In this document: positions 22,062 through 32,099 of the stretch, piece after piece
Numbering within the stretch: the first letter of the stretch is position 1
Layout: each line of letters begins with the position of its first letter
From: Arachnopeziza araneosa
Taxonomy: Eukaryota > Ascomycota > Leotiomycetes > Helotiales > Arachnopezizaceae
Assembly (NCBI GenBank): GCA_003988855.1
Contig: QYAI01000015.1
Location: forward strand, 62,001-126,000
Reading direction: 5' to 3'
DNA: 64,000 nucleotides
The notes under the pieces: generated by a model
Databases searched by the model: none
Told to the model about the DNA's origin: nothing
The model's input: the letters and a program-made list of their open reading frames with translations, nothing else
Position numbers and translations under genes: made by a program

Positions 22062-23744
22062 ATGAGGGTCTTCAAAGTGGTGCGAGCGACGAAGCAGCCC
22101 AAACGGAACATCCAAAAATTGCGCCTGGCGATACCTGAAAATCCTCTCAATTCATCCACAGACGTGATCCCGAGTCGGACGCCGCTCGTCAATACCACCG
22201 GTGTCCGCAGACCATTACCGGTGATGAGTGGCCAGATTGAGTTGGCGCACGCATTCGAGACGCTGTTGAAGAAGTGGCAAGCAGGTGCAGGATCCGTCTT
22301 GAGCTTTTTGCAACATCCGAAATTCCAGGAATGGTCGAACCGGTGCTCAGTCGATCAAGGACCTGTGCTCTTTTGTTTGATCGGGGCGCTGGTCCCCGAG
22401 GAGGATCAGTTTGATTTGTGCAAAGAGTTCCTCGAAGAAGATCTACTCGCCCAACGTCAGAATGACTATCCGTACTACCGGTGGCGCGATTATTGGGACG
22501 ACATTCTGCGCTGTGAAGACTATGAAGATGCAAGAGAACTGCTCTATGAGGACGACAGTGCCATTTCTCAACTGACGGGTGAAGGTGCGGGCGAAAAGTT
22601 CCTGTCCTGCGCTGTCGTCATCGTGGCCGAGCATCAACTACGAGATTGCAGAAGCCGCATCGAGTGTCCCGAAAAGTTCGTTCGGCCATTGCTTCGCTCA
22701 TGTGACCTGGGGTTTTGCAACAACCATGAATATACGCAGTATTGTGGTTCACACGCTGAACAGTACCCGCCACAGGCGAAATACATTGACATCTTGAGAG
22801 AGTTTAGACACCTCCGTTACACGGTCGACGCCTCATTCTACAAGTACGCCTTGGAACTCGTCGAGTGGAATGTGGGGAATGCTAAACCGGAGGAGAAGTC
22901 AATCGCAATTGCTGACGAATATCGACGAAGATACTTACAGCTGATCAATCACTACAAAGGGGTTCGAGGAAGGCTGAAGCGTGGGCTCACCAGTCCACGC
23001 GAATTGCTTGGTAATATCCCCATTTCTGAGGACAGTGACCTTCACGCTAACAAAGGTGCAGTTCCTCAGAGCTCCCCAGCAGCAGATTCAGCCGTAAGCA
23101 CCAACACTATTTCGACTTTCGACAGACCAGGCACGAGCGACTCAAACGCCGGCTTTCACGTATCAACAACTTCCGCGTTTGAGATTCTCTTAAGCAAATG
23201 GAAGTCTCTCACCGGTTTCAACGAATATGCTTCTTCCATTCTTTCACTCGACGGTTGGGGCATCTCCATCTTCGAGATTTCCGCGGCTGGTAACGACAAC
23301 CTGTTCTCGATCATTCGTGCGTCTCTGCCTCGGGATGAACAAATTCAACTGGTCCGCGCGCTCCTCGATGTCTTCGCCAATGTGACTCTGACTTCAGAGT
23401 TCTCACCGTGGGGTTTATCCTGGTGGGGCTCCGTCCATTCTTCTCCGACATGGGAGAAATTCCTGACGAGGCTAGATCCGGAGAAGATTGGCAAGCACTT
23501 GGAACGGGTTATGGGTGTCGAAGGAGCCAAGTTATTTGGAGATGCAGTAGTGTTGCTTGTAGGAGAGCGGTTGCTTCTGGAATCCAAATCGCAACTGGTG
23601 GTGCTTCGTGCAGATGCGCAATATCTGAGCTCGAGAGTGTACCAGAGATTGGCGGCGCAGTATATTGCAATTCTGAGAGAAATTTCAAAGAGAGGCCTGA
23701 CGGTGGACCAGAGCTGGTTGAATTATCATCTCAGCATCATGTGA
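22062..23744 (+). CDS. Two-repeat protein of the Clr5-associated family, no Clr5 head
   Basis: Single-exon protein of 560 residues, function unknown. It contains two copies of the domain also found in the genes at 35514 and 38064. Copy 1 is residues about 65-270 (FETLLKKWQAG ... LFCLIGALVPEEDQF ... WRDYWDDIL ... AVVIVAEHQL ... YIDILREFRH). Copy 2 is residues about 373-560 (FEILLSKWKS ... LFSIIRASLPRDEQI ... WWGSV ... AVVLLVGERL ... YIAILREISK). A Ser/Thr-rich linker of about 100 residues joins them. Copy 1 has a cysteine-containing insert (Cys about 202, 214, 219, 228). The two relatives begin with a Clr5 domain; here the N-terminus (about 55 basic residues) is different. A later start at 22224 (MSGQIEL) is possible. 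No signal peptide or TM segment. The gene is probably real because the repeats align with paralogues. Confidence 0.72.
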   Translation: MRVFKVVRATKQPKRNIQKLRLAIPENPLNSSTDVIPSRTPLVNTTGVRRPLPVMSGQIELAHAFETLLKKWQAGAGSVLSFLQHPKFQEWSNRCSVDQGPVLFCLIGALVPEEDQFDLCKEFLEEDLLAQRQNDYPYYRWRDYWDDILRCEDYEDARELLYEDDSAISQLTGEGAGEKFLSCAVVIVAEHQLRDCRSRIECPEKFVRPLLRSCDLGFCNNHEYTQYCGSHAEQYPPQAKYIDILREFRHLRYTVDASFYKYALELVEWNVGNAKPEEKSIAIADEYRRRYLQLINHYKGVRGRLKRGLTSPRELLGNIPISEDSDLHANKGAVPQSSPAADSAVSTNTISTFDRPGTSDSNAGFHVSTTSAFEILLSKWKSLTGFNEYASSILSLDGWGISIFEISAAGNDNLFSIIRASLPRDEQIQLVRALLDVFANVTLTSEFSPWGLSWWGSVHSSPTWEKFLTRLDPEKIGKHLERVMGVEGAKLFGDAVVLLVGERLLLESKSQLVVLRADAQYLSSRVYQRLAAQYIAILREISKRGLTVDQSWLNYHLSIM

Positions 23745-24726
23745 AGAGAAGGTGGGAAAGGTCGCGAATCAAAGTATCAAGGACTTTCGAGCACCACCGA
23801 AAAATGACTAGGAACTGGATGTGGTACCAGTGCGAGGTACTACAGACGAGCTCGAGAACCAAGATCAATGGCAATCTCATTTCAGGAGAACGAACAACCG
23901 CAGAAAATGAAAAGTCCGGGTTGTCACTTGTTGTCGTTGGTTGGATGAAATCCTTCGTCGATGTCTTGAAAGAGCACCATCTAATAGGGACATTGCGGTA
24001 GTCAACTGGTGATGGAAGATTCGGAAAAGTATCATATTCATCCTTTACGCCATGAACAGGTTGCCATCATTTCCATTCCATGAATGAGAATTTCTGGATT
24101 GGAGAGTACATAAAATGGGGCAGGTCACGGTTCAAAGTGGGAAAAAGAGATCCTATTGATGCATCTCTGCATGCATCTGTTCCTAATATCAAAAGCGAGG
24201 TTTCATTCTTGTATACTAGTACACAAACAGAAATCCCAAGTCAAAAATAATAATATAGTACGTACAATCTTATGCATTTTACCAATTTTGCCTCTCCACC
24301 ATCGCACTCCTTAATCCTAATAGTACAAACATGTCTTTTTACCTTTCAGTTTATCTCCGTTCCGTTTCAAGATCAGTCTCGCAGCGACATCCAAGATTAC
24401 TGCTAGCCAGATTTGCCGCCATAAATTCTCGTCTTCCCGAATACTGAGTTTGACGTCATGGTTCGGGGAATAATACAAGCCACAATTAAACGAAATTCAC
24501 AGAATCAAATCAAATCCTCTCTGCGGATCTCGCTTTCCACGCTCCGAAACAGCTAATCTAGGTCATCCTCATCGGTGCTCCATCCCATTAACAGTAAGTC
24601 GGGGAGGAGTAGATTGAGCAATATTGATCTCACGTCAGAAGTCCAGGCAGCCGGTAATCACAATTGAACACTTATCAACAAAAACCGGAGCACATCTCCC
24701 TCGATCTTACCAACCTCAAACTAATC
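23745..24726. other. Intergenic region upstream of the monooxygenase
   Basis: Holds the 3' UTR of the repeat protein and the promoter and leader of the FAD monooxygenase. The part from 24100 to 24480 is AT-rich. No supported gene, repeat or RNA was seen. Confidence 0.5.
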
Positions 24727-26102
24727 ATGTCACGACAACCGTATATCCTCATCCTGGGCGCGGGAATAACCGGCCTGCTCCTCGCTCAAGGTCTCCGCGG
24801 TGCTGGGATCCCGTATGCCATCTTTGACGGTGAGCCGTCCCTCAACGCTCGCACGCGCGAGTGGACGCTCAACGTTCACTTTGCCGAGCAGGATCTCCGC
24901 CTCCTGCTCCCCCCGGCCCTATACGAGCGGCTGTGCGAGGCGTACACGGATCCGCACCGGGTGCAGCGGGACGGCGAGGTCGGGACGCTGCCCATGCTGA
25001 ACTCGCAGACCGGCGAAGTGCTGTTCGCGGTCCCGACGCCGGATCTCATCACCGTGTCGCGGACGCGGATGCGCACGCTGTGTTCTGAGGGCGTGCATGT
25101 TCGATGGGGAAAGGTGCTCGTTGGTGCTGAGGTCAGGGACGATGGGCGAGTCGAAGCCGTCTTCGAGGATGGGGAGAGGGTCTTGGGAGATTTGCTGGTG
25201 GGGGCTGATGGGACGAGGAGTGTGGTCAGGGAGTTGCTCGTTGGGAAGGAGAGGGCCAAAAGGGAGTTGGCAAAGCTAGTTCTTACGACTGGCATCGTGA
25301 GATATGGAGATGCGGGAGTAGCGAAGTTAGTAAGGAGTGCGAATCCGGATTCTGCTTTCGGTACAGTAGATCCCTTATTGACCGAGCAATTTTCAAAAGA
25401 CGACCTTTTGAAGACTGTCTTGTTGGCTTGTTCTTAGCTCTAGAATATTTGTCAAGTTGTCACTAATTCCTCGCAGGATATCACCCAGATGGAATGTTTA
25501 ACATGATTTCAGGTATTGATCAACTCCCACATATTAGAAGGCCCATCTAAAAGAGAACAGTTGCGAACGTTCCGGATCCAGAAGATCCTACAACCTGGGA
25601 GTTCTATCTCGCTCAGTCGGTCCTTGGTGAGCCATCTGACAGAATCAATCCCACAGCCCACCTAGTCAACACCAAGAAAGCAGCGGAGAAGTTGGCCGAT
25701 CCTTTCCGTACTTCCATCCTTGAAATCCAAGATGAGACTGCCTTGTTCAACGACAAGCTCTATTACTGGGTACCACAGCCCTGGGACAATCGTGGTGGTA
25801 GAATCACACTCGCTGGTGACGCAGCCCACCCTATGCCGCCCTATCGCGGCCAAGGACTGGCTCAGAGCATTCGCGATGTTGCTCTCCTGTTCACGTCTTT
25901 GAAGGATATAAGAAGCGAGAATGCTGTCAAGACGCTCCCGGAAATCATTGATGACTATGAGACCGAGATGATCAAGAGAGGCGCGGAGGAGGTTCAGATG
26001 TCGGTTGGTGCCATGTACATGGTCCATGACTGGGAAAAGTTGATGAATTCTCCTGTCATGAAGCTTGGTGCGAGGAAGGTTTCAGATGGCCAGAAAGCTT
26101 GA
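24727..26102 (+). CDS. FAD-dependent monooxygenase (aromatic hydroxylase type)
   Basis: NAD(P)H- and FAD-dependent group A monooxygenase of 403 residues. Exons are 24727..25360, 25477..25512 and 25561..26102. The N-terminus carries the Rossmann motif GAGITG (residues 11-16). The conserved Arg region is VSRTRMRTLC (about 110-119), the DG motif is GADGTRS (159-165), and the GD motif is GDAAHPMPPYRGQG (309-322). The 116-nt first intron was chosen because it restores AFGYHPDGMFNMIS, a typical segment, followed by VPDPEDPTTWEFY. Reading straight on instead hits a stop at 25438. The 36-nt middle exon is unusually short. The first two-thirds of exon 1 is visibly GC-richer than the rest. Substrate unknown; phenolic or polyketide-like substrates are typical for the family. 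It lies near a DHA1 transporter (30315), but no biosynthetic backbone enzyme is in the window. Confidence 0.88.
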
Positions 26103-26950
26103 GCTCTCTATATCTCTCCGTAGAGCACCACTCCCCCAATTTAAGAAATGAACACGCCCAGCCCATCCAAAGAATCTTCCCACCTCGCCTAAAAAGGGAC
26201 GCCTCGCTTCATCCCCACCGAACCCCCCGGCACCGTCATCATGATAAATAAGCCATCCCCGCCCACCGGAGACGCAGGTTCAGCATGTCATCCGCTGGGT
26301 GATTCAGGTCAAGAACTTGCCGTCCTACCACCCGCACCCGAACATGGGTGGTAGGACACCCCGCCGCGGATGCAGAGAGAGAGAGAGAGGTCGACTGGCC
26401 ACCACCACCACCACGCCCACCGCGACTAAAAACCACCCCCTCCTCGCCAGGGCTTGGGTTCTGAGCAACCAGATCCGAGGATCTGGTTTCAGTTTTTGCC
26501 ATTTTTTTTTCCTAGCCGTGGTAGTTTTTTTTTTGGGTTTTTTAAGAAAAAAATTCGGTTTGCTGGTTCGCGCGCGTGGGTCCCGCTTGTGGGAGATACG
26601 TGTGAGTGAATGGATGGGGTGGCGGATGCAAGAGGGGGCTTGGGTGTGGAAGATTGTTGCTGGGGATGGAGAGACTTTTGTCTGAGATGTACCCGGGGGT
26701 GCTGATCTGATATCTGGAATTAGTCAGACGGGGAGGTAAATGTTCTAGTGATGCTCTGTAATATTTGATGATTGGATTAACACTCTTGGATGACAGTGTA
26801 AAATTTGCTTGTTTAGTGAGCATGCATTAATTTTACAAAGGCATTTAAATGGTGGATTATCAGAGATAAATCATCTCTTGTCCCAGATGATCGATCACGT
26901 TATTCAAAGGAATTGGTCATGTGTTTCATCCATAACATTGACAAAACTAC
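26103..26950. other. Intergenic region with simple repeats
   Basis: Between the convergent monooxygenase and coiled-coil genes. It contains a GA run (about 26375-26388), a CCA run (26398-26415) and T-rich homopolymer runs (26503-26540). No gene is supported. Confidence 0.55.
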
Positions 26951-27872
26951 CTACTCATCATCATCAAACCAAAAGCCCGTGTGCAGGCACTGAACGGCGT
27001 CCGCATCGTTGGCTCTGGAGTAGATGATGGTTTGCAGCATCCGGAAGTTCTTGGACTCCTCCCACTCCCTCTCTTCAGCCTCCCGCCGGCGCTCCTCCGC
27101 TTCCAACCACTGCTGCTCCTCTTCTAACCGCCGCTGCTCCGCCTCCCAAGCTGCCCAAGCTGCAAGCCAGCTCTCATAACCCTCAACGACCGGTTTCAAG
27201 GTAAAATGAACCTCCTGCGTCTGCCGCAGGTCCTCCAGAGTGACCTCGCCATTCTCAAACTGGCAAAGCTGGCAGGGTCGGAAAAAGCTGGATCCCCGCT
27301 CTGGGGCATAGCGAGTCCAAGCCCACCTAAAGTACTCAAAGTGGCTTGGAGAGCAGTTTCTCAGGATCTTTTCATGTTAACGAGTGATCAGGACGTTGAG
27401 TTGCATTCTCTTACCTGGTGCCACATCTCAGGGTCAAGTTGGACGTTGAACTCGCCATGTCTGTACCGCAGTTCGATATTGCAGACCCCGTCAACACTTT
27501 CGCCAAAGGGTTCCTCAATGTAGCGTCTTACAGCACCTGAGATTCCGTGTTAGCCAGTGACATTCTCGTGCGTGGGAACTTACCCTTCACGTAGCAAATC
27601 TTCATGACATTCAAGTTGATGTTTGGCTCTGGAACCCACAGCTTGATATAGTCCAAAAAGTGGACGCTCTCCATCAAAGCCCGGAAGAGCTCCGCGCCCG
27701 CAAGACGGTTCTCCCAATTGCATTGGAAACCAGTATGATAATCTCGCCATGGTCGTTGGACCATGGCCCAGCTGCCGCTGGACCCCACCGAGGACGGCAA
27801 AGTGGCGGTATCGGCAGCGATACTGGAGGCGAGGGAGGGAGACTGGGAAGCTTCGGACGGAGTAGTAGCCAT
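26951..27872 (-). CDS. Hypothetical protein with C-terminal charged coiled coil, 3 exons
   Basis: Predicted protein of 264 residues assembled from exons 27872..27584, 27536..27415 and 27334..26951 on the minus strand. All junctions use GTAAG donors and AG acceptors and keep frame: ICYVKG|AVRRYIEEPFG and PEMWHQ|YFRWAWTRYAP. Residues 1-40 are Ser/Ala/Thr-rich. Residues about 40-190 appear to be one globular domain rich in Trp and aromatics (DYIKLWVPEPNINLN, CNIELRYRHGEFNVQLDPE), with a CQLC pair near residue 160. A long Glu/Arg/Gln-rich helix follows (WEAEQRRLEEEQQWLEAEER), and the protein ends in an acidic FDDDE tail. No family was recognised. Reading through a 37-bp tandem repeat would extend the N-terminus, but the ATG at 27872 sits at the edge of the coherent domain and is preferred. 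Confidence 0.7.
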
Positions 27873-27907
27873 TGCTACCGATGGAGGACCTAGGAAAGAA
27901 CGGTCAG

Positions 27908-28127
27908 TTGTCGTTGGACAGGTAGGAGATTGGTAAATACTGTAATGTCGAGAATGAGATAGAAGATTGGCAAGAAAGCCGATGTCAAATATTAAGTAGA
28001 AAATTGGCAAGTATCTCAATGTCGAGGATTAAGTAGAAGATTGGCAATACCCCAATGTCGAAGATTGAGTTGAAGATTATTGACTATTCGGATACTGAGG
28101 AATGAGTAAAATATGAAAACTAGAAAG
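27908..28127. repeat. 37-bp minisatellite, six degenerate units
   Basis: Six tandem units start at 27908, 27945, 27982, 28019, 28055 and 28092, so the period is 36-37 bp. The common core reads approximately ATGTCGAGGATTAAGTAGAA followed by GATTGGCAA. Units in the middle are the best preserved and the outer ones are degenerate. The array begins about 35 bp upstream of the start codon of the coiled-coil gene and so lies in its leader or proximal promoter. Confidence 0.85.
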
Positions 28128-30314
28128 TTGTCCTTGATCTTTATACCCACAAATAGCTCTAAGCCAGAGTTACTATTTCACTCCTATGTCATAGGAAAAC
28201 CAGACCAATAAGAAATTTTGAGAATCGACCACATAAAAACAATTGGGATACGCTAGTCAAGAGTTTCTTCATGACCGATCATTATTCTCGGTTCTAAAGC
28301 AGTAAGCCTCACCCCAACTCTCTCTCACCGAGGCAGGTGGCACTACCCGAGCACTTAACTCAGGGACGGCTACAGACGAGATGGCACTACCTCGCTCTCG
28401 CCCCCTCTAGGCCTTTCCATAGACAGAAATGCATCTCATGGATGGGCTTAACAGAGCTGTCTTGATGGCAGAGTTACCAAATGTGAATTGCTATAGAAGA
28501 GTATCGGCGAATAGAACCATGAGAATTATGCGAAGGCGAAAAGTGGATCAGAAAGTGGTGAGGAAACTGGAGGAATGACTTGTCACTTTTAGCTTATACG
28601 GATAAGGTTTTGAACTATGGAGTAGATAGTTAGTCCCTAGTGGGACCGTGATCTAGAGGATATACTTGCCAACCTATCAGATGCTCAACGTGACTCTGCC
28701 GGTGGTTTCGATCATTCGGTGCCTGAATCGATCTGTCACAATAACAACTCTGCCATCTTTCTGGCGTGGTTGAGTCGCTGCAGGATCCAGATTGTTGAGT
28801 TCCAAGAATGAGCCGCTCGATTGCACATGGCCGGATGGGAAAGGGGGACCTAGCATCATCGAGAAATAGAGTTTGAAGATGATTGAATCTCACTGAAAAC
28901 CACCTAAAACTGGCTTAGCGCATGAATTGCCAAGGAGATGGGTTGAGTAGAATTCAGCATTTGGAGGAAGAGGGTTGGGACAGTTCTTGCCTTTGGATTT
29001 AGCTCAAAAGAAACCAGGGCTTCTGAGCTGCCAAGGCAGTGACTATCGTATGATCTTTCCACTCATGCGAGCAACTGATTGCCAAAGAGATCTTATCAAA
29101 TCTCGCCACTCCTCTAGAAGCTCAATCTCATTTCCAGAAGAAGGCTATTCGCTGCGTACAGTAAACTCTGAACGCTCTATTTTTCGGCCTAAAACTTCAA
29201 ACACCTCATGACACTCGTAGTCATCAGTTGGGCAGTTTATTCTCATGAAATGGAATGTAATGTGATCAAATGGAATAGAGGCGGAACGTCGCCTTTCAGG
29301 CTCTTACTACATAAGATCAAGAGCTGATGCCTTTTGTGAGCATAAAACTATAGTGGAGAAAGAAAAAATAATGTTATATTTGAGGATTTTCATAGCCTTT
29401 CCCTTTTTTTTGGTGTTTCTTGTTGTAGACATGAGGCTCTTGTCTGAGGCTTGGATGATGAGAGCACGCGTTTTGGTGGCAAAACGCGTGGAACACGCCA
29501 AAATTCGGCACCTGGCGTGAATGATCGGTCCCACTTCCGTTTTCTGAAACAGACCACGCCGAATTATCGGTCCCACTTACTTAGCTCTGTTTATTGGGAG
29601 ACCCGCTCATTTGCAGTCACGACTCCAAAGTTTTCGACTCCACTTGCAGCTGTGCAAAACCGAGGGCATAATAGACCCGTGTCGTCATACTCTGTCCCTC
29701 AATTTCACGCCAGTACTTGAGTCGGCTTCCGATTTCCCACAAAGTTCCATATTGTGGTGCTCCCAGTCAATTCCCATGCTTCGAAGTCGCCCCTATCTCT
29801 TTCTCGCTTAATTGCTGGGGAACTTCAGAGTTATGGAGAGGGGACCGCTGGCAGCTGCCTGCGTGGGCTTCCCCGTGAAATTATATAGAGATCGGTATGT
29901 GTTCCCGTAACCTCGGGCATACATGACCAGCCTGAAAGGGAGAGTAGCGATTTATTTGACCAACTACTCTGGCCAGACTCCCACTGATCTAGCAGGAATT
30001 TGTAGGACTTGAATTGATTTATGAAATGTGAGCAACGTTTTAAGTGCAGCCTAGTCTTTGGTATTACTTGGGACTACAGCAAGTCGTATTTGACTCTTCG
30101 ATTTAGATGAAGTGTTCAAGATAGAAAACCCGTGACTCGCCATGAATAAGTAGAAGTGAATTGTCAAGTGACTGAAATATGTTCATTTTCAAAAAGAAAA
30201 TACTGCTAGCTACGTGATTTCACCGCCCGTAATATGGTATGTAGACTATGCAATGAGATATAATTTACATCAGTTGTTCCTTCCAACACCGCATCTATGC
30301 AATAACTCCAAAGC
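28128..30314. other. Long intergenic region with MluI-site hairpin
   Basis: About 2.2 kb with no supported gene; the frames present are short and mutually overlapping. Visible structure includes a perfect inverted repeat at 29465-29490 and a direct repeat ATCGGTCCCACTT at 29524-29536 and 29566-29578. The rest is AT-rich background. The right end holds the 3' UTR of the transporter gene. Confidence 0.5.
29465..29490. repeat. Perfect 11-bp inverted repeat containing ACGCGT twice
   Basis: CACGCGTTTTG (29465-29475), loop GTGG, then its exact reverse complement CAAAACGCGTG (29480-29490). Each arm contains ACGCGT, the MluI cell-cycle box bound by the fungal MBF-type regulators. There is no start codon within several hundred bases, so a promoter role is unproven. 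Confidence 0.75.
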
Positions 30315-32099
30315 TCATAGGTTCGTGAGCGGAAACTTTTCTCTTAAGTATTGTCCATACCGAGACAGACCGAGCGGTACGGGAATTAATGCAATCGCCA
30401 CGAAAGCCAATAATGAGTTACCCCATCCTAAGCCGAGCGCATTGTACATTTTTTGACCAGCAAGAGGGAGAACAGCACCAGCAATGCTACGAATAACCGT
30501 GTTCGCTGCGAGTGCACTGGCAGCATAGAGTGTGAAAGCGTCCATCAAGTAGAGCGATATAGACATGAATACTGCAATGTTTCCAACACCAATGAGGACA
30601 GTTGACAGGATTGGTACAATCCAGTGAACTTTGTATCTTGCCGTCCAGCCGTAAATCAACAGTCCGAAAGGTATCAAACAGTAGATTGCTGTGAGCATAT
30701 GTAATCGAAGCTCAGGTTTAAGCTGAACCACTGGTTCCCCAGATTCTTCAGTCTGACGAATAGCCTCTTTTTGTTGTTCGGCGACTGCACTTGCTGACCA
30801 GAAGAAAAATCCCAAGCCCGCAATCGATCCAATCCCAAGACCAAGAAACGTCAGTCCAACAGATCCAGAGGAGAAGTGGTATGTCTCTTCGAACACAATC
30901 TGAAAAGGTATCAGTAAAAGCTTTACGTGTTTAGCAGGGATTTACCGCACCGTAAATGTTGTAAACAACAAATATAAATAACCGTAAACAACACCAACAA
31001 AGATAGCTAAAATGAGCACGATTGGAGAAAATACCAACATCTTTGCAGCCCGAACAATAGAGTGAAGAAAGAAATCTCTTGGTGAAAGACCGACATCATA
31101 TTTTGATCTGAGCTCTTGGTTGCCGGTTTCTTTTCGCAGTCTATTGACCTTCTTTTGTAGGATGACAGGGCCATATGTCTCACGAATAAAGATGAGGCCG
31201 AGCGTGGCGAAAGTCCCTGAGATGATGCATAGTAGCCAGAAAACCCATCTCCATCCTTTCGCTTGCGTCAAGTATCCACCAGCAACTGGCCCAATAACTG
31301 GCCCAACAATAGGACCAAGAACGAATCCAAGCATTGCTTTTGCTCGAGTTTCAGGTCTTGCTAGATCTGCAATGGTTCCTCCTCCGTTTGCTAGGGGAGC
31401 GCTTCCGAACACACCGGCCAAGAACCGAAAGCCAATAAGCATGTTGAGATTCGTAGCCAACGCGCACCCGATATTGAAAGCTAAGAACCCGAGATTGCAG
31501 GCATGGTACACTGGCATACGACCATATATTTCACTCAGCGGTGCAAAGAATATGGGACCAACCGCGAATCCCAAGACGTAGACGGATACGACGAAACTGG
31601 CCAAAAGCACACTATCACTGTGGAACTCCGCCATCAGTTCCGGAACACCAGGTGCAAACATCGAAGACCCCAGAGGCGTTACAAAACAAATGGCAGACAC
31701 CACAGTGATGTTCAGTACTTTGGCCCATTTCCCAAAATTCTGAGGATTCTGAGGGTCTTTTGGCCCATCCCAGAACACAACATTTGGGTCGTCAGGCTCA
31801 GCTGCGGAGATCTGTGCTTCAGACTTTCCTAGATCTTTATTCGCGTCATTGGGATTTATGCTTTCTTGGCCAGCCTCGGATGCTTTTCGATGTCTCGCAG
31901 CGATTGATTCTTGTCGCTTTAACTCTCCACTTTCGCTCAGGATGTAGCCCTGGTTGGAGGGAATATCCGCGTCGTGGCCTTCGTACGCCGCGAGCCTTAT
32001 CTTCTCATAATCCGATGCCTCGTTCTGTGTTGTAGGACGTGAGGTGTCATGCGCAGCTACCTCCTTTTCAACCGCCGTTTCGACGCTTGGAGTAGACAT
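30315..32099 (-). CDS. MFS transporter, DHA1 multidrug type
   Basis: Twelve-TM proton antiporter of 577 residues. Exons are 32099..30951 and 30899..30315 on the minus strand. The 51-nt intron (GTGCGG donor, TTTTCAG acceptor) joins LLFTTFT to IVFEETYHFS. The hydrophilic N-terminus (about 130 residues) leads into NPQNFGKWAKV, the usual fungal DHA1 lead-in. FAPLSEIYGRMPVY is motif A, GFRFLAGVFGSAPLANGGG is the TM4-TM5 region, and GPVIGPVAGGYL is motif C. IRETYGPVILQKK marks the central loop. It is most like fluconazole/multidrug exporters such as the Flr1/Mdr1 group; the actual substrate is unknown. A 10-bp-period TGCACAA array lies about 400 bp upstream of the start and may be its control element. 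The FAD monooxygenase is about 4 kb away. Confidence 0.9.
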
